Assembly (NCBI RefSeq): GCF_000971475.1
Contig: NZ_DF967538.1
Location: 1 to 48,085 of the forward strand
Source: Sulfuricella sp. T08
GTDB lineage: Bacteria; Pseudomonadota; Gammaproteobacteria; Burkholderiales; Sulfuricellaceae
Direction of reading: 5' to 3'
Length of the DNA stretch: 48,085 nucleotides
Shown piece after piece: positions 40,316 through 48,085 of this stretch. Position 1 is the stretch's first letter; the number at the start of each line of letters is the position of its first letter. Below the pieces are notes generated by a model. The model was not told the DNA's origin. It was given only the letters and a program-made list of their open reading frames with translations, and searched no databases. The position numbers and the translations under genes were made by a program.

Positions 40316-40454
40316 CCCTTTGCAACCTGGGCAGACAGGCGCGCGCCAATCTGTTCTTGACTAATGCCCGGTTTAACGCTTTAATAGCGCGCTTCGGTTT
40401 TAGCTGGTTTGATCTATCATTCCGACGTAAAATCAGTTCCCGCTTAAATAGCAC

Positions 40455-40530
40455 GGCCCGGTAGCTCAGTCGGTAGAGCAGAGGATTGAAAATCCTTGTG
40501 TCGGTGGTTCGATTCCGCCCCGGGCCACCA
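40455..40530 (+). tRNA. tRNA-Phe (GAA)
   Basis: A 76-base cloverleaf. The acceptor stem GGCCCGG pairs with CCGGGCC, with discriminator A and encoded CCA (40528-40530). The D arm is GTAGCTCAGTCGGTAGAGC. The anticodon stem-loop has TTGAAAA, so the anticodon is GAA (Phe). The T arm GTCGGTGGTTCGATTCCGCC follows. It stands alone on the plus strand, followed by a hairpin terminator. Confidence 0.98.
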
Positions 40531-40547
40531 GAATTTGTAGTGAATAA

Positions 40548-40564
40548 AAACCCCCTGGGGGTTT
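40548..40564 (+). terminator. Terminator after tRNA-Phe
   Basis: AAACCCCC and GGGGGTTT form a compact GC-rich stem around a very short loop, 18 bases past the tRNA end. Only three T follow. It probably ends the tRNA transcript. Confidence 0.55.
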
Positions 40565-40650
40565 GCCCTTGGTCACCATGATGGGGGGGCTGCCTCATCG
40601 AACGGCCTCGCTCCTTGCCAAGCCTGCGGCGAAAAGGGCACAATTGAGCC

Positions 40651-41901
40651 ATGCAGTTATTCACCCTCGGAATCAATCACCAAACCGCCCCCCTGGCAGT
40701 TCGCGAACAGGTCGCCTTCCATGCTGAAACCCTGGAACAGGCGCTGCACGACCTGGTCGGCCATCACCCGGTAAAAGAGGCAGCGATTCTTTCCACCTGC
40801 AACCGTACTGAAATCTACTGCAACACCGACAGCCCACAGCAAGCCATCGAATGGCTGGCGGATTACCACCACATCAAGCCGCAGGCGATCGCGCCACACC
40901 TCTACACTCTGCCGCAAAGCGAGGCGGTAAAACACGCTTTCCGTGTCGCCAGCGGGCTGGATTCGATGGTGCTGGGCGAGACCCAGATTCTCGGCCAGCT
41001 GAAGCAGGCGGTGAACACCGCCGAACGAGCCGGCACCCTGGGCACACTGCTGCACAAACTGTTCCAGCGTACCTTTTCGGTTGCCAAGGAAGTCCGCACC
41101 CAGACCGAGATCGGCGCCAACAGCGTTTCCATGGCCGCCGCCGCGGTACGGCTGGCGGAACGCATCTTCCCCTCAATCAGCGAGCAGCGCGTCCTGTTCA
41201 TCGGCGCGGGCGAGATGATTGAGCTGTGCGCCAACCATTTCGCGGCGCAGCACCCCAAGCACATCACCGTTGCCAACCGCACCCTGGAGCGCGCCAGCGC
41301 GCTGGCCCTGCGACTGGGCGGCAGCGCCATTACCCTGAACGAACTGCCGGATCACCTCGCCACCCACGACATCATCGTCACCTCCACCGCCAGCCCCCTG
41401 CCGATTCTGGGCAAAGGCCTGGTCGAGCGCGTCATCAAGCAGCGCAAGCACCGGCCGATATTCATGGTGGACCTGGCGGTGCCGCGCGACATCGAGGCCG
41501 AGGTCGGCGAGCTGGACGACGTGTTCCTCTACACCGTGGACGACCTCGCCCAAGTGATCGAAGCCGGTCTCGGCAATCGTCAACTGGCCGCCGAGGAAGC
41601 CGAGGCGATCATCGAGGTTCAGGTGGAAGATTTCATGCACTGGATGGATACGCGCAGCGTCGTGCCCACCATCCGCGCCCTGCGCGACCACGCCGAACGG
41701 CAGCGCCGCCACGAGCTGGAACGCGCCCAGCGCCTGCTCGACAAGGGAGAAGACCCGCGCGAAGTGCTCGAACAGATGAGCCGTGCACTCGCCAACAAAT
41801 TCCTGCACGACTCCAGCCACGCTCTCAACCATGCCAGCGGAGAAGACCGCGCCCAGCTCGAAGCGCTGCTGCGCCGTCTGTATCACATTCACCCCGAATA
41901 A
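40651..41901 (+). CDS. hemA: Glutamyl-tRNA reductase
   Basis: 416 residues, normal for the family. The N-terminal domain carries [14 protein letters not shown] and the nucleophile Cys in [12 protein letters not shown] (about C50). The central stretch has [18 protein letters not shown]. The NADPH-binding domain has VLFIGAGEM and [11 protein letters not shown], and a C-terminal dimerisation helix bundle ends it. It makes glutamate-1-semialdehyde from Glu-tRNA, the first step of the C5 route to haem. That fits the many cytochromes in this window. It is followed by prfA and prmC, a common order in beta- and gammaproteobacteria. Confidence 0.98.
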   Translation: MQLFTLGINHQTAPLAVREQVAFHAETLEQALHDLVGHHPVKEAAILSTCNRTEIYCNTDSPQQAIEWLADYHHIKPQAIAPHLYTLPQSEAVKHAFRVASGLDSMVLGETQILGQLKQAVNTAERAGTLGTLLHKLFQRTFSVAKEVRTQTEIGANSVSMAAAAVRLAERIFPSISEQRVLFIGAGEMIELCANHFAAQHPKHITVANRTLERASALALRLGGSAITLNELPDHLATHDIIVTSTASPLPILGKGLVERVIKQRKHRPIFMVDLAVPRDIEAEVGELDDVFLYTVDDLAQVIEAGLGNRQLAAEEAEAIIEVQVEDFMHWMDTRSVVPTIRALRDHAERQRRHELERAQRLLDKGEDPREVLEQMSRALANKFLHDSSHALNHASGEDRAQLEALLRRLYHIHPE

Positions 41902-41929
41902 TCCCCACGAATAACCCAAAGACTTCCCC

Positions 41930-43012
41930 TTGAAACCATCCATCCAATCCAAGCTCGATCAGCTTGCAGAGCGCCTGGTTGAATTAACCCAGCGACTGAG
42001 CAGCAACGACGCCACGTCGGACCTGGATAACTATCGCCGCCTCACCCGCGAGCACGCTGAAATCACGCCGGTAGTCGAACTCTATCAGCGCTTCCAGCAA
42101 GCCGAACTGGATCTGAAAACCGCCCAGGAGATGCTTGCCGACCCGGAGATGAAGTCGTTTGCCGAAGACGAGGCCAATAGCGCCAGGGAGCAACTCGCGC
42201 AGATTGAAATCGACCTGCAAAAGCTCCTGCTGCCGAAGGACCCCAACGACGAACGCAATATTTTCCTGGAAATCCGCGCCGGCACCGGCGGCGACGAATC
42301 GGCCCTGTTCTCCGGCGATCTGTTCCGCATGTATGCGCGCTACGCCGAAAGGCAGCGCTGGAATGTGGAAATCCTGTCGGAAAGCCCAGGCGAGATGGGC
42401 GGCTACAAGGAGATCATCGCCAAGATTATTGGCCAGGGCGCCTATTCCAAACTCAAGTTCGAGTCCGGCGGCCACCGCGTGCAACGCGTACCCGCGACCG
42501 AAACCCAGGGGCGTATTCATACTTCAGCCTGCACCGTCGCCATCATGCCGGAAGCGGACGAACTGGCGGAAGTTAATCTCAACCCCGCCGACCTCAGGAT
42601 CGACACCTACCGCGCATCGGGCGCGGGCGGCCAGCACATCAACAAGACCGATTCGGCGGTACGCATTACTCACCTGCCTACCGGCATTGTGGTGGAGTGC
42701 CAGGACGACCGCTCGCAGCACAAGAACAAGTCGCAGGCGATGTCGGTGCTGGCGGCGCGCATCATGGATATGCAGCTGCGCGAACGCCAGTCCAAGGAAG
42801 CCGCCACCCGCAAATCGCTGATCGGCAGCGGCGACCGCTCCGAACGCATCCGCACCTACAACTTCCCGCAGGGGCGCATCACCGATCACCGCATCAACCT
42901 TACCCTGTACAAGATCGATCAGATCATGGACGGCGACCTGGATGAACTGGTCGGTGCGCTGATGTCTGAACATCAGGCGGAGCTGCTGGCGTCCTTGGGC
43001 GGGGAAGAATAG
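41930..43012 (+). CDS. prfA: Peptide chain release factor 1 (TTG start)
   Basis: A full-length 360-residue RF1. The domain 2 stop-codon-recognition segment has PATETQGR (PxT, reading UAA/UAG). The peptidyl-hydrolase GGQ is at 233-235 in [16 protein letters not shown] helical N-terminal domain and the C-terminal [17 protein letters not shown] region complete it. The frame that gives [12 protein letters not shown] begins with TTG at 41930; there is no nearby in-frame ATG and no strong Shine-Dalgarno sequence. Expression may rely on coupling to hemA 28 bases upstream. prmC, whose product methylates the GGQ Gln, follows 15 bases later. Confidence 0.98.
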   Translation: MKPSIQSKLDQLAERLVELTQRLSSNDATSDLDNYRRLTREHAEITPVVELYQRFQQAELDLKTAQEMLADPEMKSFAEDEANSAREQLAQIEIDLQKLLLPKDPNDERNIFLEIRAGTGGDESALFSGDLFRMYARYAERQRWNVEILSESPGEMGGYKEIIAKIIGQGAYSKLKFESGGHRVQRVPATETQGRIHTSACTVAIMPEADELAEVNLNPADLRIDTYRASGAGGQHINKTDSAVRITHLPTGIVVECQDDRSQHKNKSQAMSVLAARIMDMQLRERQSKEAATRKSLIGSGDRSERIRTYNFPQGRITDHRINLTLYKIDQIMDGDLDELVGALMSEHQAELLASLGGEE

Positions 43013-43027
43013 CAACCCGCCAGCGCT

Positions 43028-43885
43028 ATGCCCGCCACTCTGGACACCAATCTGCGGCAAGGCGCCGATGCGCTTGGTGCTGCGCTATATCTCGACCAGC
43101 GCGAGTCCCGGCTCGAAACGCAAATTCTGCTCTGCCATATACTCCAGCAACCCCGCTCCTGGCTGGTCGCTCATGACCGTGACCCCCTCACCCCGGAACA
43201 GACCGCGGCTTTCGCCGCCCTGCTGCATCGCCGCCTCGGCGGCGAGCCCATCGCTTACATACTCGGCGAACGTGAGTTCTACAGCCTTGATTTCAAGGTC
43301 ACCCCGGCGGTGCTGATCCCGCGCCCGGAAACAGAGCTGCTGGTGGAGTTGGCACTGGAACGCCTGCCTGCCGACCACCCCTGCCGAGTGCTGGATCTGG
43401 GCACCGGCAGTGGCGCGGTGGCTGTAACGCTGGCACGACACCGCCCCCAGGCTGAAGTGGTTGCGGTGGATCAATCCGCCGCAGCGCTGGAAGTCGCGCG
43501 CGAAAATGCGCAACGACTGGGTGCCGGCAACCTGCGCCTGACCCAAAGCGACTGGTACAGCGCCCTGGATGAAGAGAAATTCGACTTGATCGTTTCCAAC
43601 CCGCCTTACATCGCCGCCGCCGACCCTCACCTGACACAGGGCGATGTGCGCTTCGAACCCCCCGCCGCGCTGGCCTCAGGCGTGGATGGGTTGGATGACA
43701 TCCGCACCATCATCCGGGGTGCCGTCGCCCACCTCAAGCCCGGCGGCTGGCTGCAGTTCGAACACGGCTACGACCAGGCGGCGGCGTGCCGCAAATTGCT
43801 GGTCCAGTCGGGCTTCGAGCGAGTTGACTCGGCCGCCGATCTGGCCGGCATCGAGCGCGTGAGTTATGGCCTATGGACGCCTTGA
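43028..43885 (+). CDS. prmC: Release factor glutamine methyltransferase
   Basis: 285 residues, normal for PrmC/HemK. An N-terminal helical domain (about 1-75) is followed by the Rossmann-type methyltransferase fold. It shows VLIPRPETELLVE, the SAM-binding VLDLGTGSGAVAVTLA and the substrate-gripping NPPY motif at about 188-192 (IVSNPPYIAAAD). It N5-methylates the Gln of the GGQ motif of release factors 1 and 2. It directly follows prfA, its substrate gene. The ATG at 43028 is 15 bases past the prfA stop. Confidence 0.97.
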   Translation: MPATLDTNLRQGADALGAALYLDQRESRLETQILLCHILQQPRSWLVAHDRDPLTPEQTAAFAALLHRRLGGEPIAYILGEREFYSLDFKVTPAVLIPRPETELLVELALERLPADHPCRVLDLGTGSGAVAVTLARHRPQAEVVAVDQSAAALEVARENAQRLGAGNLRLTQSDWYSALDEEKFDLIVSNPPYIAAADPHLTQGDVRFEPPAALASGVDGLDDIRTIIRGAVAHLKPGGWLQFEHGYDQAAACRKLLVQSGFERVDSAADLAGIERVSYGLWTP

Positions 43886-43893
43886 TTTGTAAC

Positions 43894-43921
43894 TTGCATT
43901 TTTAATACATCTTATTAAAAT
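43894..43921 (+). promoter_or_regulatory. Likely sigma-70 promoter of the DUF2249 gene
   Basis: TTGCAT (43894-43899) and TAAAAT (43916-43921) are separated by 16 bases in an AT-rich gap 47 bases before the DUF2249 ATG. A TTGATTTGT segment at 43882-43890 faintly recalls an FNR/CRP half-site but is too far from consensus to assign. Confidence 0.4.
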
Positions 43922-43967
43922 AGTCGGACATTAGCCTCCGATTAACTGTTTTATAAGGAACCCAAAA

Positions 43968-44228
43968 ATGTCCCACAACTGCGCCAACATCATTTCCCCT
44001 GACATGCGCTACCCGTTCGACGCCCGCGGCGTTGCCAAGCGCTTCCGCCATGCCGCCATCTTCGGCGCGCTGGATTCGCTGCATCCGGGCGAGACCATGC
44101 GCTTCGTCAACGACCATGACCCGCTGCCGCTGCTCGCTCAATTGATGGAGCGCTACGGTGACGCCATCGAAATTGCGTACGTCGCCCGCGAACCCGGCCA
44201 GATCGTGATCGATTTCTCCCGTAAGTAG
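43968..44228 (+). CDS. DUF2249 protein
   Basis: An 86-residue TusA-like small protein. The DUF2249 pattern is visible: DARGVAKRFRHAAIFGALDSL, then GETMRFVNDHDPLPLLAQLMERYG and a terminal strand pair with AREPGQIVIDF. Family members are often encoded near denitrification, nitric-oxide or hemerythrin genes; the molecular function is unclear. The aligned Cys of TusA is not present at the usual place (one Cys, C5, lies at the N-terminus). AAGGAAC precedes the ATG. It is followed after 9 bases by a polytopic membrane protein, with which it forms an operon. Confidence 0.9.
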   Translation: MSHNCANIISPDMRYPFDARGVAKRFRHAAIFGALDSLHPGETMRFVNDHDPLPLLAQLMERYGDAIEIAYVAREPGQIVIDFSRK

Positions 44229-44237
44229 AGAGCCGGC

Positions 44238-45359
44238 ATGCTGGTTACGCTGGCACTGACGGCGCTGGCAAGCTTTGCCGGCGCCGTCATCCTGGCCTGG
44301 TTCCAGCCCCTGCCTCCAGCCGCACACCTCCATCTCGCCCTGGCTGCGGGCGTCATGCCGCTGATCCTGGGTGCAATGAGCCATTTCGTGCCGGTACTGA
44401 CGCGCAGCGGCGCGCCCGCCGCCGGCGTGCACACAATCCCCTTGCTGGCGCTGGCGGCAGGGGCGCTTGCCGTTTTCTCCTTTATCGCACCCAGTCAGGC
44501 TTATTACTTCGCCGCGCTGCTCGCGCTAGCCGCTGCTGCCGCGTTTGCCGGCTGGATCGCCAGTCGCGGCCGATCAGCCCTGGGCAAACCCCATCCCTGC
44601 CTGTACTGGTACCTCGCCGCTATCGCCTGCCTGATGCTGGCGCTGGCGGCGGTAGCCGCCATGGCAATCTGGCCGGAGCAGCGGCTGGCGCTGAAGCGGC
44701 TGCATCTTCATCTCAACACCCTGGGTTTCATTGGGCTGACCGCCATCGCCACCCTGCAGGTGCTGCTGCCCACGGCGGTCGGGCGACTGGATCCGCAAGC
44801 CGCAACCCGGTTGCGGCAGGATTTGAAATGGGCGCTGGGCGGCACCCTGCTGATCGCAGTCGGGACCGCCTGGTTCGCGCCGCTGGCATGGCTAGGCACG
44901 CTATTGTGGGTGCTGCCGGTATTGCGGATGGGGATGGCCTGGCTCACGCTGTATCGCGCTGAAATTCTGCATGCGCATGGCGCAGTGCCCTCGCTCGCCG
45001 CGGCCTTGACCGGATTTGCCGCCGCCCTGCTGTTTGGAATCCTGCACTCTGCCGGTGTACTCCTCCCCAGCGATAGCGCTCATGCCTTCATCCTCGCCTT
45101 CCTGTTCCCGCTGGTGACCGGCGCAGTCAGCCAGTTGCTGCCGGTATGGCTAAAACCCGGCCCGCAAACCGCCTGGCACAGCCAAATACGGCAACGACTG
45201 CAGTGGGGCGGCGGGATACGCGGCCTGATGTTTATTGGCGGCGGCCTGATTCTTGCCTGCGGCTGGCGCGCCGGGATGATACTGGCAGTGGCAGCGCTCG
45301 CACTGTTCCTGCTACAGCTGATCGGCGCGGCCAAAACCCTGCTTAGCCGGGGCGACTGA
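44238..45359 (+). CDS. Polytopic membrane protein with haem-copper/NnrS-like histidines
   Basis: 373 residues with about ten membrane segments. Three histidine-bearing segments stand out: HLHLALAAGVMPLILGAMSHF (H30, H32, H48), KRLHLHLNTLGFIGLTAIA in the middle, and LYRAEILHAHG later. Pairs of HxH before and within helices are reminiscent of NnrS and of subunit I of haem-copper oxidases, in which they bind haem. It is not an oxidase: no CuB triad can be read. Its place beside DUF2249 supports a link to nitric oxide or low-oxygen physiology. The family is not one I can name with certainty. Confidence 0.7.
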   Translation: MLVTLALTALASFAGAVILAWFQPLPPAAHLHLALAAGVMPLILGAMSHFVPVLTRSGAPAAGVHTIPLLALAAGALAVFSFIAPSQAYYFAALLALAAAAAFAGWIASRGRSALGKPHPCLYWYLAAIACLMLALAAVAAMAIWPEQRLALKRLHLHLNTLGFIGLTAIATLQVLLPTAVGRLDPQAATRLRQDLKWALGGTLLIAVGTAWFAPLAWLGTLLWVLPVLRMGMAWLTLYRAEILHAHGAVPSLAAALTGFAAALLFGILHSAGVLLPSDSAHAFILAFLFPLVTGAVSQLLPVWLKPGPQTAWHSQIRQRLQWGGGIRGLMFIGGGLILACGWRAGMILAVAALALFLLQLIGAAKTLLSRGD

Positions 45360-45475
45360 TTGGAGCATTACACGCATTCATGATGAGGTAACCTTATCAA
45401 CCAAGGCCAAATTTAGATCAATCCAGCAATGTCCAAGTTCAACTGCCGTGGGAGAAGATCTTCTGGCGCGTGTCG

Positions 45476-46198
45476 TCAGGCATAACGTAACTCAAGTACA
45501 ACGCTTATTGCCAGAGGCAGAAACGCTCCGATGCACGTGGCGACCAATACGTCAGTCGGCCAGTGCACACCAAGTACCAGACGCGAAATGGCGACAAGAG
45601 ATATCCATAAGATTGCTAGTGACAGCGCGAGGTTGCGCGACGCCGGCCTGATTCGACTCACGCAAAGAACGGCGGCTGTAGCGAACGCGGCGACGGCTAG
45701 GGTATGTCCGCTGGGAAAGCTGGAGCCCCAATACCAATCCGTGTCCCAGAGCGCTGGCCGAGCTCTGCCAACCACCATTTTTATAACGTAAATCGCTATC
45801 GTAGCGCTGATCACCGAAGCTGCAACAAGTAGCGCTTCGAAGCGATGCCTTGCCCACAAAAGTGCGATTGTCGTCACGACCGCGAGCGGAAACAGAACCC
45901 ATGATGATCCAGTAAATGTGACCATTTCGAAGAATCTGGATAGTGTGCTCGGAACGTGATTATGGATGAAAAGCAAGATAATCTTGTCGATCGGACCTGA
46001 TTCTCCACCGAGCACATCTTCGCTCACTTTAACTGCGAATGCCGCGAGGACTAGCACCAATATCGTGGTCAATCGGCGCTTCTCGAGCGGTTCGTACCAT
46101 GAAGGTTGCTTGCGGCACACATAAGCACCCAGGACGAAATAAAGGCAGGCGACAATAAGAGCCAGCTTCGCGATGTCTTCGATCAGCTCGAAAATCAT
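45476..46198 (-). CDS. PAP2-family phosphatase
   Basis: A 240-residue membrane protein with six hydrophobic segments. The three catalytic motifs are intact: KMVVGRARP (motif 1), PSGHT (motif 2) and SRLVLGVHWPTDV (motif 3 with catalytic H). Members remove phosphate from phosphatidate, undecaprenyl pyrophosphate or similar lipids at the periplasmic face. GGAG lies before the ATG. It has no operon partner and faces the DUF2249 operon across a gap of about 115 bases. Substrate is open. Confidence 0.94.
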   Translation of the reverse strand: MIFELIEDIAKLALIVACLYFVLGAYVCRKQPSWYEPLEKRRLTTILVLVLAAFAVKVSEDVLGGESGPIDKIILLFIHNHVPSTLSRFFEMVTFTGSSWVLFPLAVVTTIALLWARHRFEALLVAASVISATIAIYVIKMVVGRARPALWDTDWYWGSSFPSGHTLAVAAFATAAVLCVSRIRPASRNLALSLAILWISLVAISRLVLGVHWPTDVLVATCIGAFLPLAISVVLELRYA

Positions 46199-46802
46199 GG
46201 GCGCTCCGCTTGATATCTGCCAAATGAAGCAACGAGCAGGGGAACTGAAAGATCAAATCTCAGGGCAACTCGCGACTGATGGGAACTCATAAGCTTTTGT
46301 TCTTCCTGGTAGTCGGTGAAATGCCAAACAGTTATTAAACGGGACGCGAGTGAACTCGACTTGCAAGCTGTCTTCAAGGATTTCACCCGGAAATTCCACT
46401 GGATGAATTGTGGCCAATCCCATTTACTCTAATTTATTATGCCTCATATTCATTTGTCTTTAGACTTCGCCTTATGCATTTCCTATTTTTGGCGCCATCA
46501 TTTTTGACTGTGTCTCATATTGAGGATCCAGGTTTTTATGTGGGGTGGGTTTTCCCTAACGAGCATTGCCAGCGCGATGCAACAAGCTCAAGTACTGATC
46601 GTAAAATTATGAACCTCCTTGGAATTACAGTTGGCCTTGCAATGTAAATTCAATTAATCCCATCAAGTTTCAATCGATGGATATCAACCGTCTGGCGACA
46701 ATCTGCTTTATTTAAAAAGTGCTCTGTGCGCTAACGCACGGACTAGATCTGAAAATTGCAGGATCATCCGTAGCTCCACCTCAATAAATGAAAAGGCAGA
46801 CC
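46199..46802. other. AT-richer intergenic region
   Basis: About 600 bases, visibly richer in A/T than the rest. A 79-codon plus-strand frame (46408-46647) and a 63-codon minus-strand frame (46195-46386) show no domain, and the latter overlaps the PAP2 start. I see no repeat, tRNA or convincing sRNA. The base composition may mark transferred or decayed DNA. Confidence 0.45.
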
Positions 46803-47132
46803 ATGAAAACCAAACTAGTAACAGCATGTCTCGTCATCGGCACCTTGCTGGCCCCGATTGCGGCCTATTCCGCCGATTCTGACAAAGACCGTTCACACCC
46901 CATGACGTACGTCAAAGACTCGGTAATTACAGCCAAAATCAAGGCTAAGCTGGCCGCGGATCATCCGGGCAGCATGAAGCATATCCAGGTTGATACTGAT
47001 AAAGATGGTGTTGTGTGGTTGACTGGCACTGCCAATACGCAGGAAGAAATTAACCAGGCGATTGCAACAGCCCGCAACACCGAAGGTGTGAAATCGGTGT
47101 GGAGTGATCTCAAAATCAAGATGGACAAATAA
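46803..47132 (+). CDS. BON-domain periplasmic protein
   Basis: 109 residues. A signal peptide (MKTKLVTACLVIGTLLAPIAAYSA) is followed by one BON domain (about 36-108): YVKDSVITAKIKAKL, VDTDKDGVVWLTGTANTQEEI and VKSVWSDLKI. BON domains, as in OsmY, bind membranes or lipids, and members are often induced by osmotic or envelope stress. The ATG at 46803 follows AAAAGG; an ATG at 46788 is in frame but lacks a ribosome binding site. A strong hairpin follows downstream. Confidence 0.92.
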   Translation: MKTKLVTACLVIGTLLAPIAAYSADSDKDRSHPMTYVKDSVITAKIKAKLAADHPGSMKHIQVDTDKDGVVWLTGTANTQEEINQAIATARNTEGVKSVWSDLKIKMDK

Positions 47133-47183
47133 GGTTCCGGATCGACGCTAATGCAGGGACCGCGGCGCGTGCTTCGCGCTACG

Positions 47184-47221
47184 AAAAAATGGCCAGAGGA
47201 CGATGTGTGCCTCTGGCCTTT
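47184..47221. terminator. Bidirectional Rho-independent terminator
   Basis: GGCCAGAGG (47191-47199) pairs perfectly with CCTCTGGCC (47210-47218). A run of A precedes it and TTT follows, so it can stop transcripts from both sides. It lies between the BON gene and the converging lipase gene. Confidence 0.8.
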
Positions 47222-47364
47222 CATGTCTGCCGATTCCAAATGCAATACCCCGGTGCTAAGCGCTCACGTAGGCCTGGAGAGCCTCCCAGTGGATTATCTG
47301 GGTTCAACACTTATTCGTTTCTGCACTGGGCGCTGATTCGGTATCGATTGCGCTCAAGGGGTTT

Positions 47365-48085
47365 TCATATCCTGTCCACATAGTTGACTGGGGCGTGATC
47401 GGCTAATGGTTTCGGGGGGGTGAAAACTTGATTGAGGGAAAACTCATGCCTGGGGCCGATCAATAGTAACTCTGTCCCGACATGCCGGAATCCCAGCGAT
47501 TCTGAAGGGACTGTCGTAACGACATCTTCATCATCAACAATCCGATAGATGGGAACGTTGCAGAGTGAAGCGATGAACGCCTGGTTGCCAACCCGTGGCG
47601 AGCCGAATGTGTAAACCGCGCTTGGCGCATGACGTGCTGCTGCCAGCGTGGCAAGAGCCGCACCCAGACTATGCCCTGTATAGAAAACCGGGCAATTATA
47701 TTGGGCAAGTACTCCATCAATTTCGCTCCATACCGAATCGAGCGCTTCCGTAAATCCTGCGTGCGCATCTTTTTGGTTTTTAACCAACGACAATTTACCG
47801 ATCTCAAGATCGGTGAGGTAGTCCTTGATGTTTTGTTCGGTGCCTCGAAATACCAGCACGCTGAATGGCGATGTGCGTCCAAACTCGACCAACATGGCTT
47901 GAGTACCTGTTTCCAGCGAAACAAAGAATCTTCGTTGCTTGAACCCGATATTCTCCAGAATGCTGGTTCGGGTTGGCTGTGGAGGCGGATTCTGTTGATT
48001 TGCGTTTAAAACTGACCCACTAACCATAGAGATTTGCATGGAATTTTGACCCACGTTTATACACTGACCTACTCGGGAACGAGTG
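47365..48085 (-). CDS. Class 3 lipase family protein (5' end beyond the window)
   Basis: At least 229 residues from an internal GTG at 48054, with the frame still open to the window edge, so the true start is outside. The alpha/beta-hydrolase core of class 3 lipases is clear: VLVFRGTE, DAHAGFTEALDSVW, the nucleophile elbow GHSLGAALA, TFGSPRVGNQAF and the acidic/His part with RIVDDEDVVTTVPS. The terminal His is in DHAPVNYV. It likely hydrolyses acyl esters. No secretion signal can be judged because the N-terminus is missing. Confidence 0.88.
   Translation of the reverse strand, partial: TRSRVGQCINVGQNSMQISMVSGSVLNANQQNPPPQPTRTSILENIGFKQRRFFVSLETGTQAMLVEFGRTSPFSVLVFRGTEQNIKDYLTDLEIGKLSLVKNQKDAHAGFTEALDSVWSEIDGVLAQYNCPVFYTGHSLGAALATLAAARHAPSAVYTFGSPRVGNQAFIASLCNVPIYRIVDDEDVVTTVPSESLGFRHVGTELLLIGPRHEFSLNQVFTPPKPLADHAPVNYVDRI

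Noticed and set aside
40278-40676. A 132-codon minus-strand frame over the tRNA-Phe gene
   Set aside because: It is the antisense of the tRNA and its terminator. The GRNRTTDTRIFNP-type peptide is a well-known false product of tRNA-Phe antisense strands.
43882-43896. FNR/CRP-like box before the DUF2249 gene
   Set aside because: TTGAT is present but the second half-site has only two of five expected bases.
46408-46647. A 79-codon plus-strand frame in the AT-rich gap
   Set aside because: It has no domain and no ribosome binding site, and its composition is that of intergenic DNA.

Overview
The window looks like a chromosomal segment of a metabolically versatile betaproteobacterium. I lean towards the Nitrosomonadales, meaning relatives of Gallionella, Sideroxydans or Sulfuricella. 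This is an inference from three things: the hemA-prfA-prmC order, many c-type cytochromes including a Cyc2-like porin-cytochrome, and an SHP/DHC/cytochrome b561 operon next to a QseBC-type two-component system. No 16S gene is present to settle it.

Left part (1-10.1 kb, accessory). The window opens inside the last codons of an IS3-family transposase. The IS end lies directly against the 3' part of an SRPBCC-domain gene that it appears to have cut. Next is a NarX/NarL-type sensor and regulator pair, divergent from a three-gene export cluster: Cyc2-like outer-membrane cytochrome-porin, di-haem c4-type cytochrome, YceI-family protein. A run of minus-strand genes follows: DUF4337, a TPR protein, a charged heptad-repeat periplasmic protein, an M48-like protein with a destroyed zinc site, and a short tyrosine recombinase.

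Ion and carboxylate transport block (10.1-33.2 kb). A minus-strand series holds DUF1538 transporter, PII-like, PII-like, a sodium/proton antiporter broken by one missing base, and LapA. Divergent from it is a cNMP/CBS/DUF294 protein. An OmpR-type two-component system then faces a DUF485-ActP symporter pair. A second symporter operon follows (DUF4212, SSS symporter, DUF294 paralogue, DEDDh exonuclease). Next are a P2-type cation ATPase and an operon kdpD (lacking its N-terminal sensor half)-kdpE-kup.

Redox and signalling block (33.4-40.3 kb). This holds a TauD-like dioxygenase, a REC-PAS-PAS-GGDEF protein, the remnant of a chemotaxis receptor, and the SHP-DHC-cytochrome b561 operon. The last is divergent from a QseBC-like system across a CTTAA-N6-CTTAA operator candidate.

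Core block (40.4-48.1 kb). tRNA-Phe(GAA), hemA, prfA (TTG start) and prmC come first, followed by a DUF2249 protein with a polytopic NnrS-like membrane protein. A PAP2 phosphatase, an AT-rich gap, a BON-domain protein and a class 3 lipase cut by the window edge complete it.

Four sensor-regulator pairs each sit beside the transport or cytochrome genes they probably control. The least conventional parts are the Cyc2-like cluster, the DUF1538-PII-PII operon, and the fusion of a truncated KdpDE system to kup rather than kdpFABC.
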